Source: Rhizobium sullae
Lineage (GTDB): Bacteria; Pseudomonadota; Alphaproteobacteria; Rhizobiales; Rhizobiaceae
Assembly (NCBI RefSeq): GCF_900169785.1
Contig: NZ_FWER01000007.1
Coordinates: forward strand, 1-64,000
Length of the DNA stretch: 64,000 nucleotides
Direction: 5' to 3'
The notes under the pieces were generated by a model, which saw only the letters and a program-made list of their open reading frames with translations, had not been told where the DNA came from and ran no database searches. The stretch's first letter is position 1; every line of letters starts with the position of its first letter. The position numbers were made by a program, and so were the translations under genes. Below, piece by piece: positions 24,472 to 34,789 of the stretch.

Positions 24472-25182
24472 ATGAAGAACGTGTCGCGGATTGCACGCTC
24501 AAGGCTTGCGGTGACGCTCGTTGCTGTGGCGGCGGCGGTGTCCGGCGGTCATGTGATGGCGGCCGATTGCCACGACACGCCCAGTGCAGGCGTCGACTGG
24601 AGCGAATGCACCAAGAAGAACCTGATGCTCGAAGGCAGCGACTTCGAAAAAGCAAATCTCGCCGGTGCCGATCTGTCGCAGACCAGCCTCAAGAATGCGA
24701 ATCTGGCTGCGGCAAACCTCGAGAAAGCCACCCTCATACGGGCCTGGCTCGAAGGTGCAAAGGCCGACGATGCCACGTTCGACAAGATCGAGGCTTACCG
24801 CGCTGTGTTTCAGGATGCTTCGGCGCAGAATTCGTCCTTTGTCAGCGCTGAACTGCAGCGCGCGGATTTCACCCGCGCGCAGCTTTCCGGCGCCAACTTC
24901 GAAAAGGCCGAGCTTGGGCGTGCGACTTTTGAAAAGGCCGTATTGACGGGCGCCAGGTTTGCCCTTGCCAATCTCTCCCGCGTCGACCTGAGCGGCGCGA
25001 GCTTCGGAGGTCCGGTCGATTTCGATCGCGCCTTCATGTTCCTGACGAGGATAGAGGGGCTCGATCTCTCCGCTGCAACAGGGCTTCAGCAGTCGCAGAT
25101 CGAGCTGGCCTGCGGCGACGCGTCGACCAAGCTTCCTTCCGGCCTTACGATGCCGAAGGACTGGCCCTGCGCAACTGACTGA
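24472..25182 (+). CDS. Secreted pentapeptide-repeat protein
   Basis: A 236-residue protein with a signal peptide (VTLVAVAAAVSGGHVMAA, cleavage near residue 31), followed by about 25 pentapeptide repeats of the A(D/N)LXX type, for example SDFEKANLAGADLSQTSLKNANLA. These should fold as a right-handed quadrilateral beta-helix. Cysteines at both ends (DCHDT, ECTKK and LACGD, PCATD) could close the helix with disulfides in the periplasm. No function is known. It lies between the EipB-like gene and the phosphatase gene. Confidence 0.82.
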   Translation: MKNVSRIARSRLAVTLVAVAAAVSGGHVMAADCHDTPSAGVDWSECTKKNLMLEGSDFEKANLAGADLSQTSLKNANLAAANLEKATLIRAWLEGAKADDATFDKIEAYRAVFQDASAQNSSFVSAELQRADFTRAQLSGANFEKAELGRATFEKAVLTGARFALANLSRVDLSGASFGGPVDFDRAFMFLTRIEGLDLSAATGLQQSQIELACGDASTKLPSGLTMPKDWPCATD

Positions 25183-25235
25183 GCGGGTGCGCAAAGCGAC
25201 AGCAATGAAACCAATGTCCCGCGGGAGGCGCAGGG

Positions 25236-25880
25236 ATGAATTTCACATTTGCCGTTGGCGACATCCATGGGTGCCTGGAGCCGTTGAGAGAGATGCTGGA
25301 CCGCATCCGGGCATATGCGCGCGCGGGCACGGTGGTTTTCATTGGCGACTACATCGACCGCGGTCCCGACAGCAAGGGAGTGATCGATCTCCTGATGAAC
25401 GGATCGGGCAGCCAATCCTGGCGATGGATATGCCTGAAGGGCAACCATGAGGACATGATGCTGCGCGCCCATGCCAATGACGGTGAACGTATCTGGTGGC
25501 TCGAAAACGGCGGGCTTGAAACGGAGCTTTCCTATGGTGGCAAAGTGGCCGTGAACCATCTGCTGTGGGCCAGCCAGCTGCCGTTGATGCATATCGACAA
25601 CAACCGCATCTTTGTGCATGCCGGCGTCGTTCCGGATTTGCCGCTGGAGATGCAATCCCCGCAAGACCTGGTCTGGCTTCGGGTTCCAGACGACTATTCA
25701 ACGGACTATTGGGGAAAGCACCTGTGCCACGGGCATACGCCATCGATGGCGAATCCGATGACCGTCGGCAACCGGACGAACATCGACAGCGGATGCGTAT
25801 TCGGCGGTCCGCTTTCCTGCGCCGTGTTCGACGATTCGCGGCCGGGCGGGCCGATCGAGTTTATCCAAGTGCAGGGCTAA
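25236..25880 (+). CDS. Metallophosphoesterase (PPP-type serine/threonine phosphatase family)
   Basis: A 214-residue phosphatase with the full metal-site signature: GDIHG at residues 8-12, GDYIDRG near 37-43, GNHED near 68-72, and a late HAG and CHGHTP. This is the compact bacterial PPP/ApaH-like type, which acts on phosphoproteins or dinucleotides; the substrate is not evident. GGGAGG lies upstream of the ATG. It is the last gene before the rpsB operon. Confidence 0.88.
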   Translation: MNFTFAVGDIHGCLEPLREMLDRIRAYARAGTVVFIGDYIDRGPDSKGVIDLLMNGSGSQSWRWICLKGNHEDMMLRAHANDGERIWWLENGGLETELSYGGKVAVNHLLWASQLPLMHIDNNRIFVHAGVVPDLPLEMQSPQDLVWLRVPDDYSTDYWGKHLCHGHTPSMANPMTVGNRTNIDSGCVFGGPLSCAVFDDSRPGGPIEFIQVQG

Positions 25881-25975
25881 GGGCAGTCAGACGTCAGTTT
25901 TTTCGGCGAACGCCTTGCATTTTCGGCGGATCGACGGTAAGGGCAGCCGCATTCCACACGTAAGGCATGGGACTG

Positions 25976-25997
25976 TCCGGGAGAAATCCGGATTTTT
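25976..25997 (+). terminator. Attenuator-like hairpin in the rpsB leader
   Basis: TCCGG (25976-25980), a 7-base loop and CCGGA (25988-25992) are followed by TTTTT, about 70 bases before rpsB. It could be a weak attenuator in the ribosomal-protein leader or the end of the preceding transcript. Confidence 0.4.
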
Positions 25998-26067
25998 CCG
26001 CCGGTGGCATCTTCGAAGAGGATGCTGTTCGCTTTGCGGAGGTTCAACCGGAAAAGGAGTCAAAGGC

Positions 26068-26832
26068 ATGGCATTGCCTGATTTTTCTATGCGCCAGCTG
26101 CTGGAAGCTGGTGTTCACTTCGGCCACCAGACACATCGCTGGAACCCGAAGATGAAGCCGTACATTTTCGGCGATCGTAACAACATCCACATCATCGACC
26201 TGGCTCAGACCGTCCCGATGCTGTCGCGCGCCCTGCAGCTTGTCAGCGACACCGTTGCCCGTGGCGGCCGCGTCCTCTTCGTCGGCACCAAGCGCCAGGC
26301 TTCGGAGCTCATCGCCGACGCCGCCAAGCGTTCCGCCCAGTACTACGTCAACTCGCGTTGGCTCGGCGGCATGATGACCAACTGGAAGACGATCTCCAAC
26401 TCGATCCAGCGCCTTCGCAAGCTCGACGAAATCCTTTCCAGCGAAGCCCAGGGTTTCACCAAGAAGGAGCGTCTGAACCTTGAGCGCGAGCGCGAAAAGC
26501 TCGACAAGGCTCTCGGCGGTATCCGCGATATGGGCGGCACCCCGGACCTGATGGTCATCATCGACACCAACAAGGAAAAGATCGCGATCGACGAAGCCAA
26601 GCGCCTCGGCATCCCGGTTGTCGCAATCATCGATTCGAACTGCGATCCGGACCTGATCGATTACCCGATTCCGGGCAACGACGACGCTTCGCGCGCCATC
26701 GCTCTTTACTGCGACCTGATCTCCCGCGCCGCTATCGACGGTATCGCCCGTCAGCAGAGCGCATCGGGCCGTGACCTCGGCGCTTCGGTTGAAGCTCCGA
26801 TCGAGCCGACGCTCGACGAGGCTCAAGCCTGA
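26068..26832 (+). CDS. rpsB: 30S ribosomal protein S2
   Basis: A 254-residue ribosomal protein, recognised by [33 protein letters not shown] at the start and [21 protein letters not shown]. It binds the small subunit together with S1 and is needed for translation initiation. AAAAGGAG lies upstream of ATG 26068. It heads the conserved rpsB-tsf-pyrH-frr cluster and is separated from tsf by 241 bases containing terminator-like hairpins. Confidence 0.97.
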   Translation: MALPDFSMRQLLEAGVHFGHQTHRWNPKMKPYIFGDRNNIHIIDLAQTVPMLSRALQLVSDTVARGGRVLFVGTKRQASELIADAAKRSAQYYVNSRWLGGMMTNWKTISNSIQRLRKLDEILSSEAQGFTKKERLNLEREREKLDKALGGIRDMGGTPDLMVIIDTNKEKIAIDEAKRLGIPVVAIIDSNCDPDLIDYPIPGNDDASRAIALYCDLISRAAIDGIARQQSASGRDLGASVEAPIEPTLDEAQA

Positions 26833-26881
26833 TAAACAGGCGGACGGGCCTTCCGGTCCGTCCAGCTTGACTGGATTGGGA

Positions 26882-26927
26882 AAGGCCGCGCGAGACTTTG
26901 CGAAGCTCCGGCGGCCTTGACCTTTTT
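26882..26927 (+). terminator. Terminator-like hairpin between rpsB and tsf
   Basis: AAGGCCGC (26882-26889) pairs with GCGGCCTT (26911-26918), and five T follow shortly after. An additional G/C-rich hairpin (GGACGG...CCGTCC) lies about 40 bases earlier. They may lower read-through from rpsB into tsf. Confidence 0.6.
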
Positions 26928-27073
26928 AGGCGGCAGGTTCAGGCCCGTCCGCCCAACGAGTTTTGGTATGACGCGTCTTCATCACGCTGTCATACATAAA
27001 GGTACATTTCGTGCCTCAATCCGGTGGCGCAGAGCACTTTGCGGACCACCGTATAACCGACAAGAGGAAGCTT

Positions 27074-28000
27074 ATGACCGAGATTACGGCTGCAATGGTG
27101 AAGGAACTGCGCGAAAAGACCGGCGCAGGCATGATGGACTGCAAGAAGGCTCTTGCTGAAACCAATGGCGACATGGAAGCGGCGATCGACTGGCTGCGCG
27201 CCAAGGGCATCGCCAAGGCCGACAAGAAGTCGGGCCGCACCGCTGCCGAAGGTCTCGTCGGCGTTGCCAGCGAAGGCACCAAGGCTATTGTGGTCGAAGT
27301 CAATTCCGAAACCGACTTCGTTGCCCGTAACGACGCCTTCCAGGATCTCGTCCGCGGCATCGCAAAGGTTGCCGTTTCGACGAACGGTTCTGTCGATGCC
27401 GTTGCTGCTGCGACCTATCCGGCTTCCGGCAAGTCCGTTGCCGACACGATCAAGGACGCGATTGCGACCATCGGCGAAAACATGAACCTGCGCCGCTCGG
27501 TTGCCCTCTCAGTCGAGGACGGCGTCGTTGCGACCTATATCCACAACGCTGTTTCCGACGGCCTCGGCAAGCTCGGCGTTCTGGTCGCGCTGAAGTCGAC
27601 CGGCAACAAGGAAGCGTTGAACGCTATCGGCCGCCAGATTGCCATGCACATCGCTGCGACCTCGCCGCTCGCCATCCGTCCGGACGAAGTCGACGCCGCT
27701 GTCGCCGAACGCGAACGCAACGTCTTCATCGAGCAGTCGCGCGCCTCCGGCAAGCCGGACAACATCATCGAAAAGATGGTCGAAGGCCGCATGCGCAAGT
27801 TCTTCGAAGAAGTGGCGCTGGTTTCCCAAGCTTTCGTCATCAATCCGGACCTGACGGTCGGCGCCGCACTCAAGGACGCTGAAAAGACCGTCGGCGCGCC
27901 GATCGAGATCACCGGCATGGCACGCCTGCTGCTCGGCGAAGGCGTCGAGAAGCAAGAGACCGACTTCGCAGCCGAAGTCGCGGCCGCCGCCAAGGGCTGA
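27074..28000 (+). CDS. tsf: Translation elongation factor Ts
   Basis: A 308-residue guanine-nucleotide exchange factor for EF-Tu. The N-terminal UBA-like domain with [26 protein letters not shown], the core [10 protein letters not shown], and the C-terminal [19 protein letters not shown] identify it clearly. ATG 27074 is chosen because AGAGGAAG lies upstream; a start 21 codons earlier has no support. A long hairpin follows before pyrH. Confidence 0.97.
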   Translation: MTEITAAMVKELREKTGAGMMDCKKALAETNGDMEAAIDWLRAKGIAKADKKSGRTAAEGLVGVASEGTKAIVVEVNSETDFVARNDAFQDLVRGIAKVAVSTNGSVDAVAAATYPASGKSVADTIKDAIATIGENMNLRRSVALSVEDGVVATYIHNAVSDGLGKLGVLVALKSTGNKEALNAIGRQIAMHIAATSPLAIRPDEVDAAVAERERNVFIEQSRASGKPDNIIEKMVEGRMRKFFEEVALVSQAFVINPDLTVGAALKDAEKTVGAPIEITGMARLLLGEGVEKQETDFAAEVAAAAKG

Positions 28001-28025
28001 TAAAACTTCATATAATGTGAAAACG

Positions 28026-28057
28026 GAAGGGCATCGCGTGACAACGCGGTGCCCTTC
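28026..28057 (+). promoter_or_regulatory. Long stem-loop between tsf and pyrH
   Basis: GAAGGGCATCGCGT (28026-28039), loop GACA, and ACGCGGTGCCCTTC (28044-28057) form a 14-bp stem with one G-T pair. No T tract follows, so an RNA processing or stability element is as likely as a terminator. Confidence 0.6.
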
Positions 28058-28095
28058 GTGTATCCGGCAATCATGCCAATATACGAGGAGCCAAG

Positions 28096-28818
28096 ATGTC
28101 GTCAGAGCCTGTCTATAAACGCGTTCTACTCAAGGCTTCCGGCGAAGCGCTCATGGGCAGCCAGGGATTCGGTATCGACGTTGCGGTAGCGGACCGCATC
28201 GCCTCGGATATTGCCGAGGCCCGCCAGATGGGCGTCGAAGTCGGTGTCGTCGTCGGCGGCGGCAATATATTCCGTGGCGTCGCCGTCGCCTCCAAGGGCG
28301 GCGACCGCGTGACGGGCGACCACATGGGCATGCTCGGTACCGTCATCAACGCGCTGGCGCTCGCAACGTCGCTGCGCAAGCTGAACATCGATACGGTCGT
28401 GCTTTCGGCGATCTCCATGCCGGAGCTCTGCGAGAGCTTCTCGCAGCGCGCGACGCTCTACCATCTGTCGATGGGCCGTGTGGTCATCTTCGCAGGCGGC
28501 ACGGGCAATCCGTTCTTTACGACCGATTCTGCCGCTGCCCTTCGGGCAGCCGAAATGGGCGCAGAGGCGATCTTCAAGGGTACCCAGGTGGACGGAATCT
28601 ATTCCGCCGACCCGAAGAAGGACCCGTTTGCGACGCGCTTCGACCGGCTGACGCACCAGGAAGTGCTCGACAAGGGCCTTGCCGTCATGGACGTTGCCGC
28701 CGTTGCCCTCGCACGCGAAAATTCCATTCCGATCATCGTCTTCTCGATCCATGAGAAAGGCGGTTTTGCTGAAATCTTGACGGGCGGTGGCCTCAAGACC
28801 ATCGTATCGGACAACTGA
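28096..28818 (+). CDS. pyrH: Uridylate kinase (UMP kinase)
   Basis: A 240-residue bacterial UMP kinase that makes UDP from UMP and ATP; it belongs to the amino-acid kinase fold, not the eukaryotic NMP-kinase fold. Motifs are RVLLKASGEAL, VGVVVGGGNIFRG, VIFAGGTGNPFFTTDSAA, and VDGIYSADP. AGGAG precedes the ATG. It is followed by frr 54 bases later, an order conserved in most bacteria. Confidence 0.97.
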   Translation: MSSEPVYKRVLLKASGEALMGSQGFGIDVAVADRIASDIAEARQMGVEVGVVVGGGNIFRGVAVASKGGDRVTGDHMGMLGTVINALALATSLRKLNIDTVVLSAISMPELCESFSQRATLYHLSMGRVVIFAGGTGNPFFTTDSAAALRAAEMGAEAIFKGTQVDGIYSADPKKDPFATRFDRLTHQEVLDKGLAVMDVAAVALARENSIPIIVFSIHEKGGFAEILTGGGLKTIVSDN

Positions 28819-28872
28819 TTGAGAGACAGCGCCGCGACGGCTGCGCGTCTTCGACTGACAGGAGTATTGAGC

Positions 28873-29433
28873 ATGACTGAAGCCACAGACATCAAGGAAC
28901 TGAAGCGCCGCATGGACGGCGCGGTTTCCGCATTCAAACACGATATCGCATCGCTGCGCACCGGCCGCGCCTCGGCCAACATTCTCGATCCGGTGACGGT
29001 CGAAGCCTATGGTTCGCGCTTGCCGCTGAACCAGGTTGCCAATATCACCGTGCCGGAGCCGCGCATGCTTTCGGTATCCGTCTGGGACAAGTCGATGGTG
29101 AGCGCGACGGAACGTGCGATCCGCGAGTCGAATCTCGGCCTCAACCCGATCGTCGACGGCCAGAACCTGCGCATTCCGCTGCCGGAACTCAACGAAGAGC
29201 GCCGCAAGTCGCTGGTCAAGGTCGCGCATGATTACGCCGAGAAAAGCAAGGTTGCGATCCGCCATGTGCGCCGCGACGGCATGGACGGCCTTAAGAAAGC
29301 CGAAAAGGACGGTGTCATAAGCCAGGACGAAAGCCGGGCGCAATCAGATCGTGTGCAGAAAATGACGGATGAGATGATTTCCGAAATCGATCGCTTGCTT
29401 GCCGACAAGGAAAAGGAAATCATGCAGGTCTAG
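28873..29433 (+). CDS. frr: Ribosome recycling factor
   Basis: A 186-residue factor that splits post-termination ribosomes together with EF-G. It carries [28 protein letters not shown]-type [10 protein letters not shown] and the C-terminal helix [24 protein letters not shown] 28873 is chosen because AGGAG lies about 10 bases before it. It is in the middle of the conserved cluster. Confidence 0.97.
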   Translation: MTEATDIKELKRRMDGAVSAFKHDIASLRTGRASANILDPVTVEAYGSRLPLNQVANITVPEPRMLSVSVWDKSMVSATERAIRESNLGLNPIVDGQNLRIPLPELNEERRKSLVKVAHDYAEKSKVAIRHVRRDGMDGLKKAEKDGVISQDESRAQSDRVQKMTDEMISEIDRLLADKEKEIMQV

Positions 29434-29468
29434 GGCTTTCACCTGCGCCCCTGGAGACCGGACGGGAA

Positions 29469-30212
29469 ATGTCGGAACCAGTATTCTTGAGTATGCCAGA
29501 ACATGTTGCCATCATCATGGACGGCAACGGCCGTTGGGCAAAGCAGCGAGGGCTGCCGCGCGCAATGGGTCACCGCAAAGGTGTGGAAGCCGTTCGCGAG
29601 ACCGTGCGGGCCGCAGGCGATGCCGGCATCAAGTACCTGACGCTCTTTGCCTTCTCATCGGAAAACTGGCGCCGCCCGGAGGCGGAGGTTTCCGACCTCA
29701 TGGGATTGCTCAAGGCCTTCATCCGGCGCGACCTCGCTGAGTTGCACGCGCAAAATGTGCGGATCAGGATCATCGGCGACCGGCATAGCCTTCGCAGCGA
29801 TATCCTCAACCTTCTGCTCGAAGCGGAAGAGACGACTCGCGGCAATACCGCGCTGACGCTGGTCATCGCCTTCAACTACGGCTCGCGCGACGAGATTGCC
29901 AGAGCCGTGGTGAGCCTTGCCGAGGACGTCGAGGCCGGGCGGCTGCGGGCTGAGGAGATCACACCCGAGCTCGTCAATGCCCGGCTGGATACGGCTGGCA
30001 TTCCTGATCCAGATCTTATCATTCGCACCAGCGGCGAAGAGCGCCTTTCGAACTTCCTTTTGTGGCAGGCCGCCTATTCCGAGTTCGTCTTCGTGCCGGA
30101 ATATTGGCCGGATTTCGGCCGAGACCTCCTCTATGCGGCGCTCGAGAAGTTCGCGGCCCGCGACCGCCGCTTCGGCGGTCTGTCGGCGCAGGCCGCGGCA
30201 GTGGGCACCTGA
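29469..30212 (+). CDS. uppS: Undecaprenyl diphosphate synthase (isoprenyl transferase)
   Basis: A 247-residue cis-prenyltransferase that makes the C55 lipid carrier for peptidoglycan and surface polysaccharides. Conserved pieces are [20 protein letters not shown] (catalytic Asp), [10 protein letters not shown], and [20 protein letters not shown]. It is followed after three bases by cdsA. Its place next to cdsA and frr is conserved across bacteria. Confidence 0.96.
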   Translation: MSEPVFLSMPEHVAIIMDGNGRWAKQRGLPRAMGHRKGVEAVRETVRAAGDAGIKYLTLFAFSSENWRRPEAEVSDLMGLLKAFIRRDLAELHAQNVRIRIIGDRHSLRSDILNLLLEAEETTRGNTALTLVIAFNYGSRDEIARAVVSLAEDVEAGRLRAEEITPELVNARLDTAGIPDPDLIIRTSGEERLSNFLLWQAAYSEFVFVPEYWPDFGRDLLYAALEKFAARDRRFGGLSAQAAAVGT

Positions 30213-30215
30213 TTG

Positions 30216-31052
30216 ATGCAACAGGAACTGAAACTCCGGATTATCTCAGGGATCATCCTGGCAATTGTCGTGCTCGCCGCGACCTGGTACGGCGGCTTCG
30301 CCTTTCGCTTGCTCTCGGCGCTGATTGCGCTGCTTATCTATTATGAATGGTCGACGATCACGCGGCTGCAAAGCGAACAGCCGGTCGCCAATGCGGCAGG
30401 CTGGGTGGGACAGGCGGCCATCACGGCTGCGATCCTGCTCGGCCGATTCGATTTCGCGCTGAGCCTGCTCGTCTTCTTCTTCGCGATTGCTGTCGGTTTC
30501 GTGGCAGCGCAAAGCGCCAGCCGCTGGTTCCCCGCAGGCATCGTCTACGCCGGACTGACCGGCATCGCGCTCGCCGAAATCCGGGGTGGGGACGCTGCAG
30601 GGCTGCATGCCATGCTCTTCGTCTTCGCGGTGGTCTGGGCAACCGATATTCTTGCCTATTTCGTCGGCCGGGCGATCGGCGGACCGAAGCTCGCGCCGAA
30701 AATATCGCCGGGAAAGACGCAATCGGGCGCTTTGGGCGGCGCGGCCTCCGCTGTCATTGCGGGCAGTCTCATCGCCTACATCTTCATTCCCGAGGCGGAC
30801 TGGCTGATGGCGGCCGCCGTCGCTTTCATTCTCTCCGTCTGCAGCCAGGCGGGCGATCTGTTTGAGTCCTTCATCAAACGGCGATTCGGAGTAAAGGATT
30901 CCAGCCATCTCATTCCGGGACACGGTGGCGTGATGGATCGCGTCGACGGGTTGATATTCGCTTGTTTTGCAGCTTTCTTGCTCGCGACATTATTTTCCCT
31001 GATAAAGGGTGACGGCGTGGCGCCGCTGGGCGCCGCCTTGTTCGGACTCTGA
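30216..31052 (+). CDS. cdsA: Phosphatidate cytidylyltransferase
   Basis: A 278-residue inner-membrane enzyme that makes CDP-diacylglycerol, the precursor of all phospholipids. It has about eight predicted membrane segments and the C-terminal signature SQAGDLFESFIKRRFGVKDS followed by LIPGHGGVMDRVDGL. ATG 30216 is chosen over the adjacent TTG 30213; the uppS stop is at 30210-30212, so translation may be coupled. Confidence 0.94.
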   Translation: MQQELKLRIISGIILAIVVLAATWYGGFAFRLLSALIALLIYYEWSTITRLQSEQPVANAAGWVGQAAITAAILLGRFDFALSLLVFFFAIAVGFVAAQSASRWFPAGIVYAGLTGIALAEIRGGDAAGLHAMLFVFAVVWATDILAYFVGRAIGGPKLAPKISPGKTQSGALGGAASAVIAGSLIAYIFIPEADWLMAAAVAFILSVCSQAGDLFESFIKRRFGVKDSSHLIPGHGGVMDRVDGLIFACFAAFLLATLFSLIKGDGVAPLGAALFGL

Positions 31053-31080
31053 TATTGCGCTGAGCGCAGCGGAAGGATTT

Positions 31081-32214
31081 ATGGAAGGCATGACCGGTGT
31101 ATTCGGCTTTGTGACGGGCTATATCATTCCGTTTATTCTCGTCCTCTCGCTGCTCGTTTTCGTGCACGAGATGGGTCACTATCTGGTCGGCCGCTGGAGC
31201 GGGATCCGCGTGCTCGCCTTTTCGGTCGGCTTCGGACCGGAGCTTGCGGGCTTCACCGACCGGCACGGGACGCGCTGGAGGATCGCGGCGATCCCGCTCG
31301 GCGGCTATGTGCGTTTCTTCGGCGACGAGGACGCTTCGAGCAAACCGGACATGAGCAAGCTCGAATCGATGTCGGAAGAAGACAGGGCGCGCTCGTTTGC
31401 CGGCGCGAGGCTCTGGAAGCGGGCGGCGACGGTGGCCGCAGGTCCCATCGCCAACTTTCTGCTGGCGATCATTATCTTTGCTGTGCTTTTCTCGATCTAC
31501 GGTCGCTCGGTCGCCGATCCGGTCGTCGCTGAAGTGAAGCCGGAGAGTGCCGCCGCCGAGGCTGGAATTCTGCCCGGCGACCTGCTGATCGCAATCGACG
31601 GCGGAAAGGTCGAGACGTTCGACGATGTGCGGCGCTATGTGAGCATTCGCCCGGAACAGCGAATCGTCGTGACGATCGAGCGGAACGCCGAGAAGATGGA
31701 CTTGCCGATGGTGCCGAAGCGCACCGACATGACGGACCAGTTCGGCAACAAGATGGAGATCGGCCTGATAGGCATTGTGACGAACCAGGAGGTCGGCCAT
31801 TTCCGCGTGCAGACCTATACGCCGCTTGCAGCCTTGGAGGAGGGCGCCGTTCAGACCTGGCATATCGTCACCGGTACCTTCAAGTATATCGGCAATCTTT
31901 TCGCCGGGTATATGAAAGCCGATCAGCTCGGCGGGCCGATCCGCGTGGCCCAGGCCTCCGGCCAGATGGCGACGCTTGGTGTTGCAGCTCTGCTTCAGCT
32001 TGCCGCGGTATTGTCCGTTTCGATAGGATTACTGAATTTGATGCCTGTCCCGGTACTTGATGGCGGACATTTGATGTTCTATGCGATTGAAGCTGTGAGG
32101 GGAAAACCTTTGGGGGCATCGGCCCAGGAAATTGCATTTCGCATTGGTCTGGCTATGGTTCTTTCACTAATGGTTTTTGCTACCTGGAACGACATCAGCG
32201 CGTTGATAGGTTAA
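31081..32214 (+). CDS. rseP: Site-2 zinc metalloprotease RseP/MmpA family
   Basis: A 377-residue intramembrane protease that cuts membrane-bound regulators after a first periplasmic cleavage. The first helix carries the zinc motif HEMGH (residues 29-33), a PDZ domain follows (VVAEVKPESAAAEAGILPGDLLIAIDGGKV), and the last helices contain PVPVLDGGHL with the third ligand Asp. In Caulobacter the equivalent MmpA cleaves the polarity factor PodJ; the target in this organism is unknown. Its position between cdsA and bamA is conserved. Confidence 0.94.
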   Translation: MEGMTGVFGFVTGYIIPFILVLSLLVFVHEMGHYLVGRWSGIRVLAFSVGFGPELAGFTDRHGTRWRIAAIPLGGYVRFFGDEDASSKPDMSKLESMSEEDRARSFAGARLWKRAATVAAGPIANFLLAIIIFAVLFSIYGRSVADPVVAEVKPESAAAEAGILPGDLLIAIDGGKVETFDDVRRYVSIRPEQRIVVTIERNAEKMDLPMVPKRTDMTDQFGNKMEIGLIGIVTNQEVGHFRVQTYTPLAALEEGAVQTWHIVTGTFKYIGNLFAGYMKADQLGGPIRVAQASGQMATLGVAALLQLAAVLSVSIGLLNLMPVPVLDGGHLMFYAIEAVRGKPLGASAQEIAFRIGLAMVLSLMVFATWNDISALIG

Positions 32215-32399
32215 GACGCGCGGTGAGGGAAAATTACCGTTTATTTACGATGTTTCAAAGCTGTAGTGGCGAATGGGTCACGCTTCGAAATGAAGTAAAC
32301 AGAAATTAACTTGCTGCCTTGCTTGTAAGGTAAAAGCGGGTAAAACGACACACGTGCCGGAATCGGGTTCGCCCGGCGACGGGGGCGAGAAAAAAGGTA

Positions 32400-34751
32400 A
32401 TGGGTGAAATGAAGGCTGGTTCAAGATTTTTGAACGCAGTATCGGCGGTTGCGCTGTCTGCAGGTATTGTTGCTTCGGGCGCTGGTGCAATTACAATCGT
32501 TTCTGCGACGGCTGCGGAAGCAGCGGTTATCCAGCGTATCGATGTGCGTGGAGCAAGCCGTGTCGGCGCCGAGGCGGTCCGGTCCAATCTCACCATTGCC
32601 CCCGGCAGGAACTTTTCGAACACCGACATCGATGACTCGGTAAAGCAGCTCTACGGCACGGGCTACTTCTCCGACGTCAAGATTTCGGTTTCCGGCAGCA
32701 CGCTGGTCGTCACCGTCGAGGAAGCCCAACTCGTCAATCAGGTCGTCTTCAACGGCAACCGCAAAGTCAAGGACGACAAGCTGGCATCGGTCGTCCAGAC
32801 GCGTCCGTCCGGCCCTTACAACGATGCGCTGATCCAGGCCGATATCGCGGCGATCAAGGAAGCATATGCAGCAACGGGCCGCAGCGAAGTTCAGGTAACG
32901 ACACAGGTCGTTCCGCTCGGCGAAGGCCGCGTGAACCTTGCTTTCGTCATCGATGAAGGCGACCGCACCAAGATCGCCTCGATCAATTTCGTGGGCAACA
33001 ATGCCTACAGCGCCAGCCGCCTTGCCGCCGTGATCAGTACCAAGCGTTCGAACTTCCTGTCGTTCCTGACCCGCAAGGACGTCTACAGCGAAGATCGCCT
33101 GCATGCCGACGAAGAGGCGCTGCGCCAGTTCTATTTCAACCGCGGCTATGCGGACTTCAAGATCATCTCTTCGGACGCTGCTTTTGACGAAGCGACGAAC
33201 AAGTACACGCTGACCTTCAATATCGAGGAAGGTCCCCGCTATAACTTCGGTCCCGTAACCGTGCAGTCGACGGTTGAGGGCGTGACCGGCGAGCAGCTTC
33301 AGGGCTTGGTGAGGACGCATGAAGGCGAGGTCTACAGCGCCAAGGACGTCCAGATGTCCATGGAAGCCATTTCGGATCAGGTTGCCTCGGCAGGCTATCC
33401 GTTCGCCCGCGTGACGCCCCGCGGCAATCGCGACCTCGGCAACAACACGATCGGCGTCGAGTATCTCGTCGACCAGGGCGACCGCGCCTACGTCGAGCGC
33501 ATCGAAATCCGCGGCAACAGCCGCACGCGCGACTACGTCATCCGCCGCGAATTCGACATGAGCGAAGGCGACGCCTTCAATCAGCAGATGATCACCAAGG
33601 CGAAGCGCCGCCTCGAAGCGCTCGGTTTCTTCTCGTCGGTGAATATCTCGACCGCACCGGGCAGCTCGCCTGACCGCGTCGTCGTCATCGTCGATGTTCA
33701 GGATCAGTCGACGGGTTCGTTCGGCATCGGCGCCGGTTATGCCGCAGGCGGCGACGGTCTGATCCTGGAGGCTTCGGTCGAAGAAAAGAACTTCCTCGGC
33801 CGCGGCCAGTATATCCGTGTATCGGCCGGTGGCGGTCTCGAAGGCTCGCAGAGTTACGGCTTGAGCTTCACCGAGCCCTATTTCCTCGGTTATCGCCTTG
33901 CGACTGGCTTCGACCTCAATCACAGCGAAACCTCGAGCAACGACAACTACGATTATACCGAAGATAGCGCCGTTCTCCGTGCAACGGCGCCGATCACCGA
34001 AGATCTGGCGACGACGTTCCGTTACAACTTCAAGCGGATGGATTACGATGCCGACGGTAATGATCTGAGTGACTTGTCTGCTACTTATCAGGACTTGGTC
34101 AATAACGGCCCGTGGATTCGTTCATCCATTTCCAATACGCTGACGTACAACACACTCGATGATATGACCCTCCCGCGTGAGGGCGTGTATGCGACCCTGA
34201 CGCAGGAAATCGCAGGTCTGGGCGGCGACTCGCAGTACTACAAGATTTACGGCAAGGCGCGTTACTATCATCTGCTGGCCGATGACGCCGATATTATTGG
34301 ATCTCTTGCCGCTGGAGCGGGGTATGTTGTCGGTTTCGGCAACGAGCTGAATGTCTTCGACCAGTTTTCGCTTGGGAACAACGATATCCGCGGCTTCGAG
34401 AACAAGGGTATGGGTCCGCGAATTGCCGGCGCCAACGACGACCCACTCGGCGGCACGACGTATTTTACCGTGTCAGCGGAAGCGAGCTTCCCGATGCCTG
34501 GCTTCCCGCGTGACTTTGGTCTGCGCGGTGCGGTGTTCGCCGACGCCGGTACGCTTTTCGGCAACGAGGTCCAACTCGGTGCCGGCGATTCTCTGGAAGG
34601 CGATAGTGCGGACCTGCGTGCATCCGTCGGTGTTGGTCTCGTTTGGCAGTCGCCGTTCGGGGCTCTCCGCGTCGATTACGCGATCCCGGTCGCGAAGGAA
34701 GATTTCGACAAGACCCAGTACTTCAAGTTTGGCATCAACAACCAATTCTGA
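32400..34751 (+). CDS. bamA: Outer-membrane protein assembly factor BamA
   Basis: A 783-residue outer-membrane protein that inserts beta-barrels. A signal peptide ([18 protein letters not shown]) is followed by five POTRA domains (about residues 40-430; for example [21 protein letters not shown]) and a 16-strand barrel. The sequence ends in FKFGINNQF with the C-terminal Phe typical of outer-membrane barrels. The start is ATG 32400; ATG 32409 (MKAGSRFL) is an alternative. It precedes lpxD, as in most Proteobacteria. Confidence 0.96.
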   Translation: MGEMKAGSRFLNAVSAVALSAGIVASGAGAITIVSATAAEAAVIQRIDVRGASRVGAEAVRSNLTIAPGRNFSNTDIDDSVKQLYGTGYFSDVKISVSGSTLVVTVEEAQLVNQVVFNGNRKVKDDKLASVVQTRPSGPYNDALIQADIAAIKEAYAATGRSEVQVTTQVVPLGEGRVNLAFVIDEGDRTKIASINFVGNNAYSASRLAAVISTKRSNFLSFLTRKDVYSEDRLHADEEALRQFYFNRGYADFKIISSDAAFDEATNKYTLTFNIEEGPRYNFGPVTVQSTVEGVTGEQLQGLVRTHEGEVYSAKDVQMSMEAISDQVASAGYPFARVTPRGNRDLGNNTIGVEYLVDQGDRAYVERIEIRGNSRTRDYVIRREFDMSEGDAFNQQMITKAKRRLEALGFFSSVNISTAPGSSPDRVVVIVDVQDQSTGSFGIGAGYAAGGDGLILEASVEEKNFLGRGQYIRVSAGGGLEGSQSYGLSFTEPYFLGYRLATGFDLNHSETSSNDNYDYTEDSAVLRATAPITEDLATTFRYNFKRMDYDADGNDLSDLSATYQDLVNNGPWIRSSISNTLTYNTLDDMTLPREGVYATLTQEIAGLGGDSQYYKIYGKARYYHLLADDADIIGSLAAGAGYVVGFGNELNVFDQFSLGNNDIRGFENKGMGPRIAGANDDPLGGTTYFTVSAEASFPMPGFPRDFGLRGAVFADAGTLFGNEVQLGAGDSLEGDSADLRASVGVGLVWQSPFGALRVDYAIPVAKEDFDKTQYFKFGINNQF

Positions 34752-34789
34752 TATCGGCAGTCCAGAATCGTAAACTGGAGCTTTTGCCG

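Noticed and set aside
32421..33923. 500-codon minus-strand frame
   Set aside because: A shadow of bamA in the codon-aligned antisense frame; no recognisable protein.
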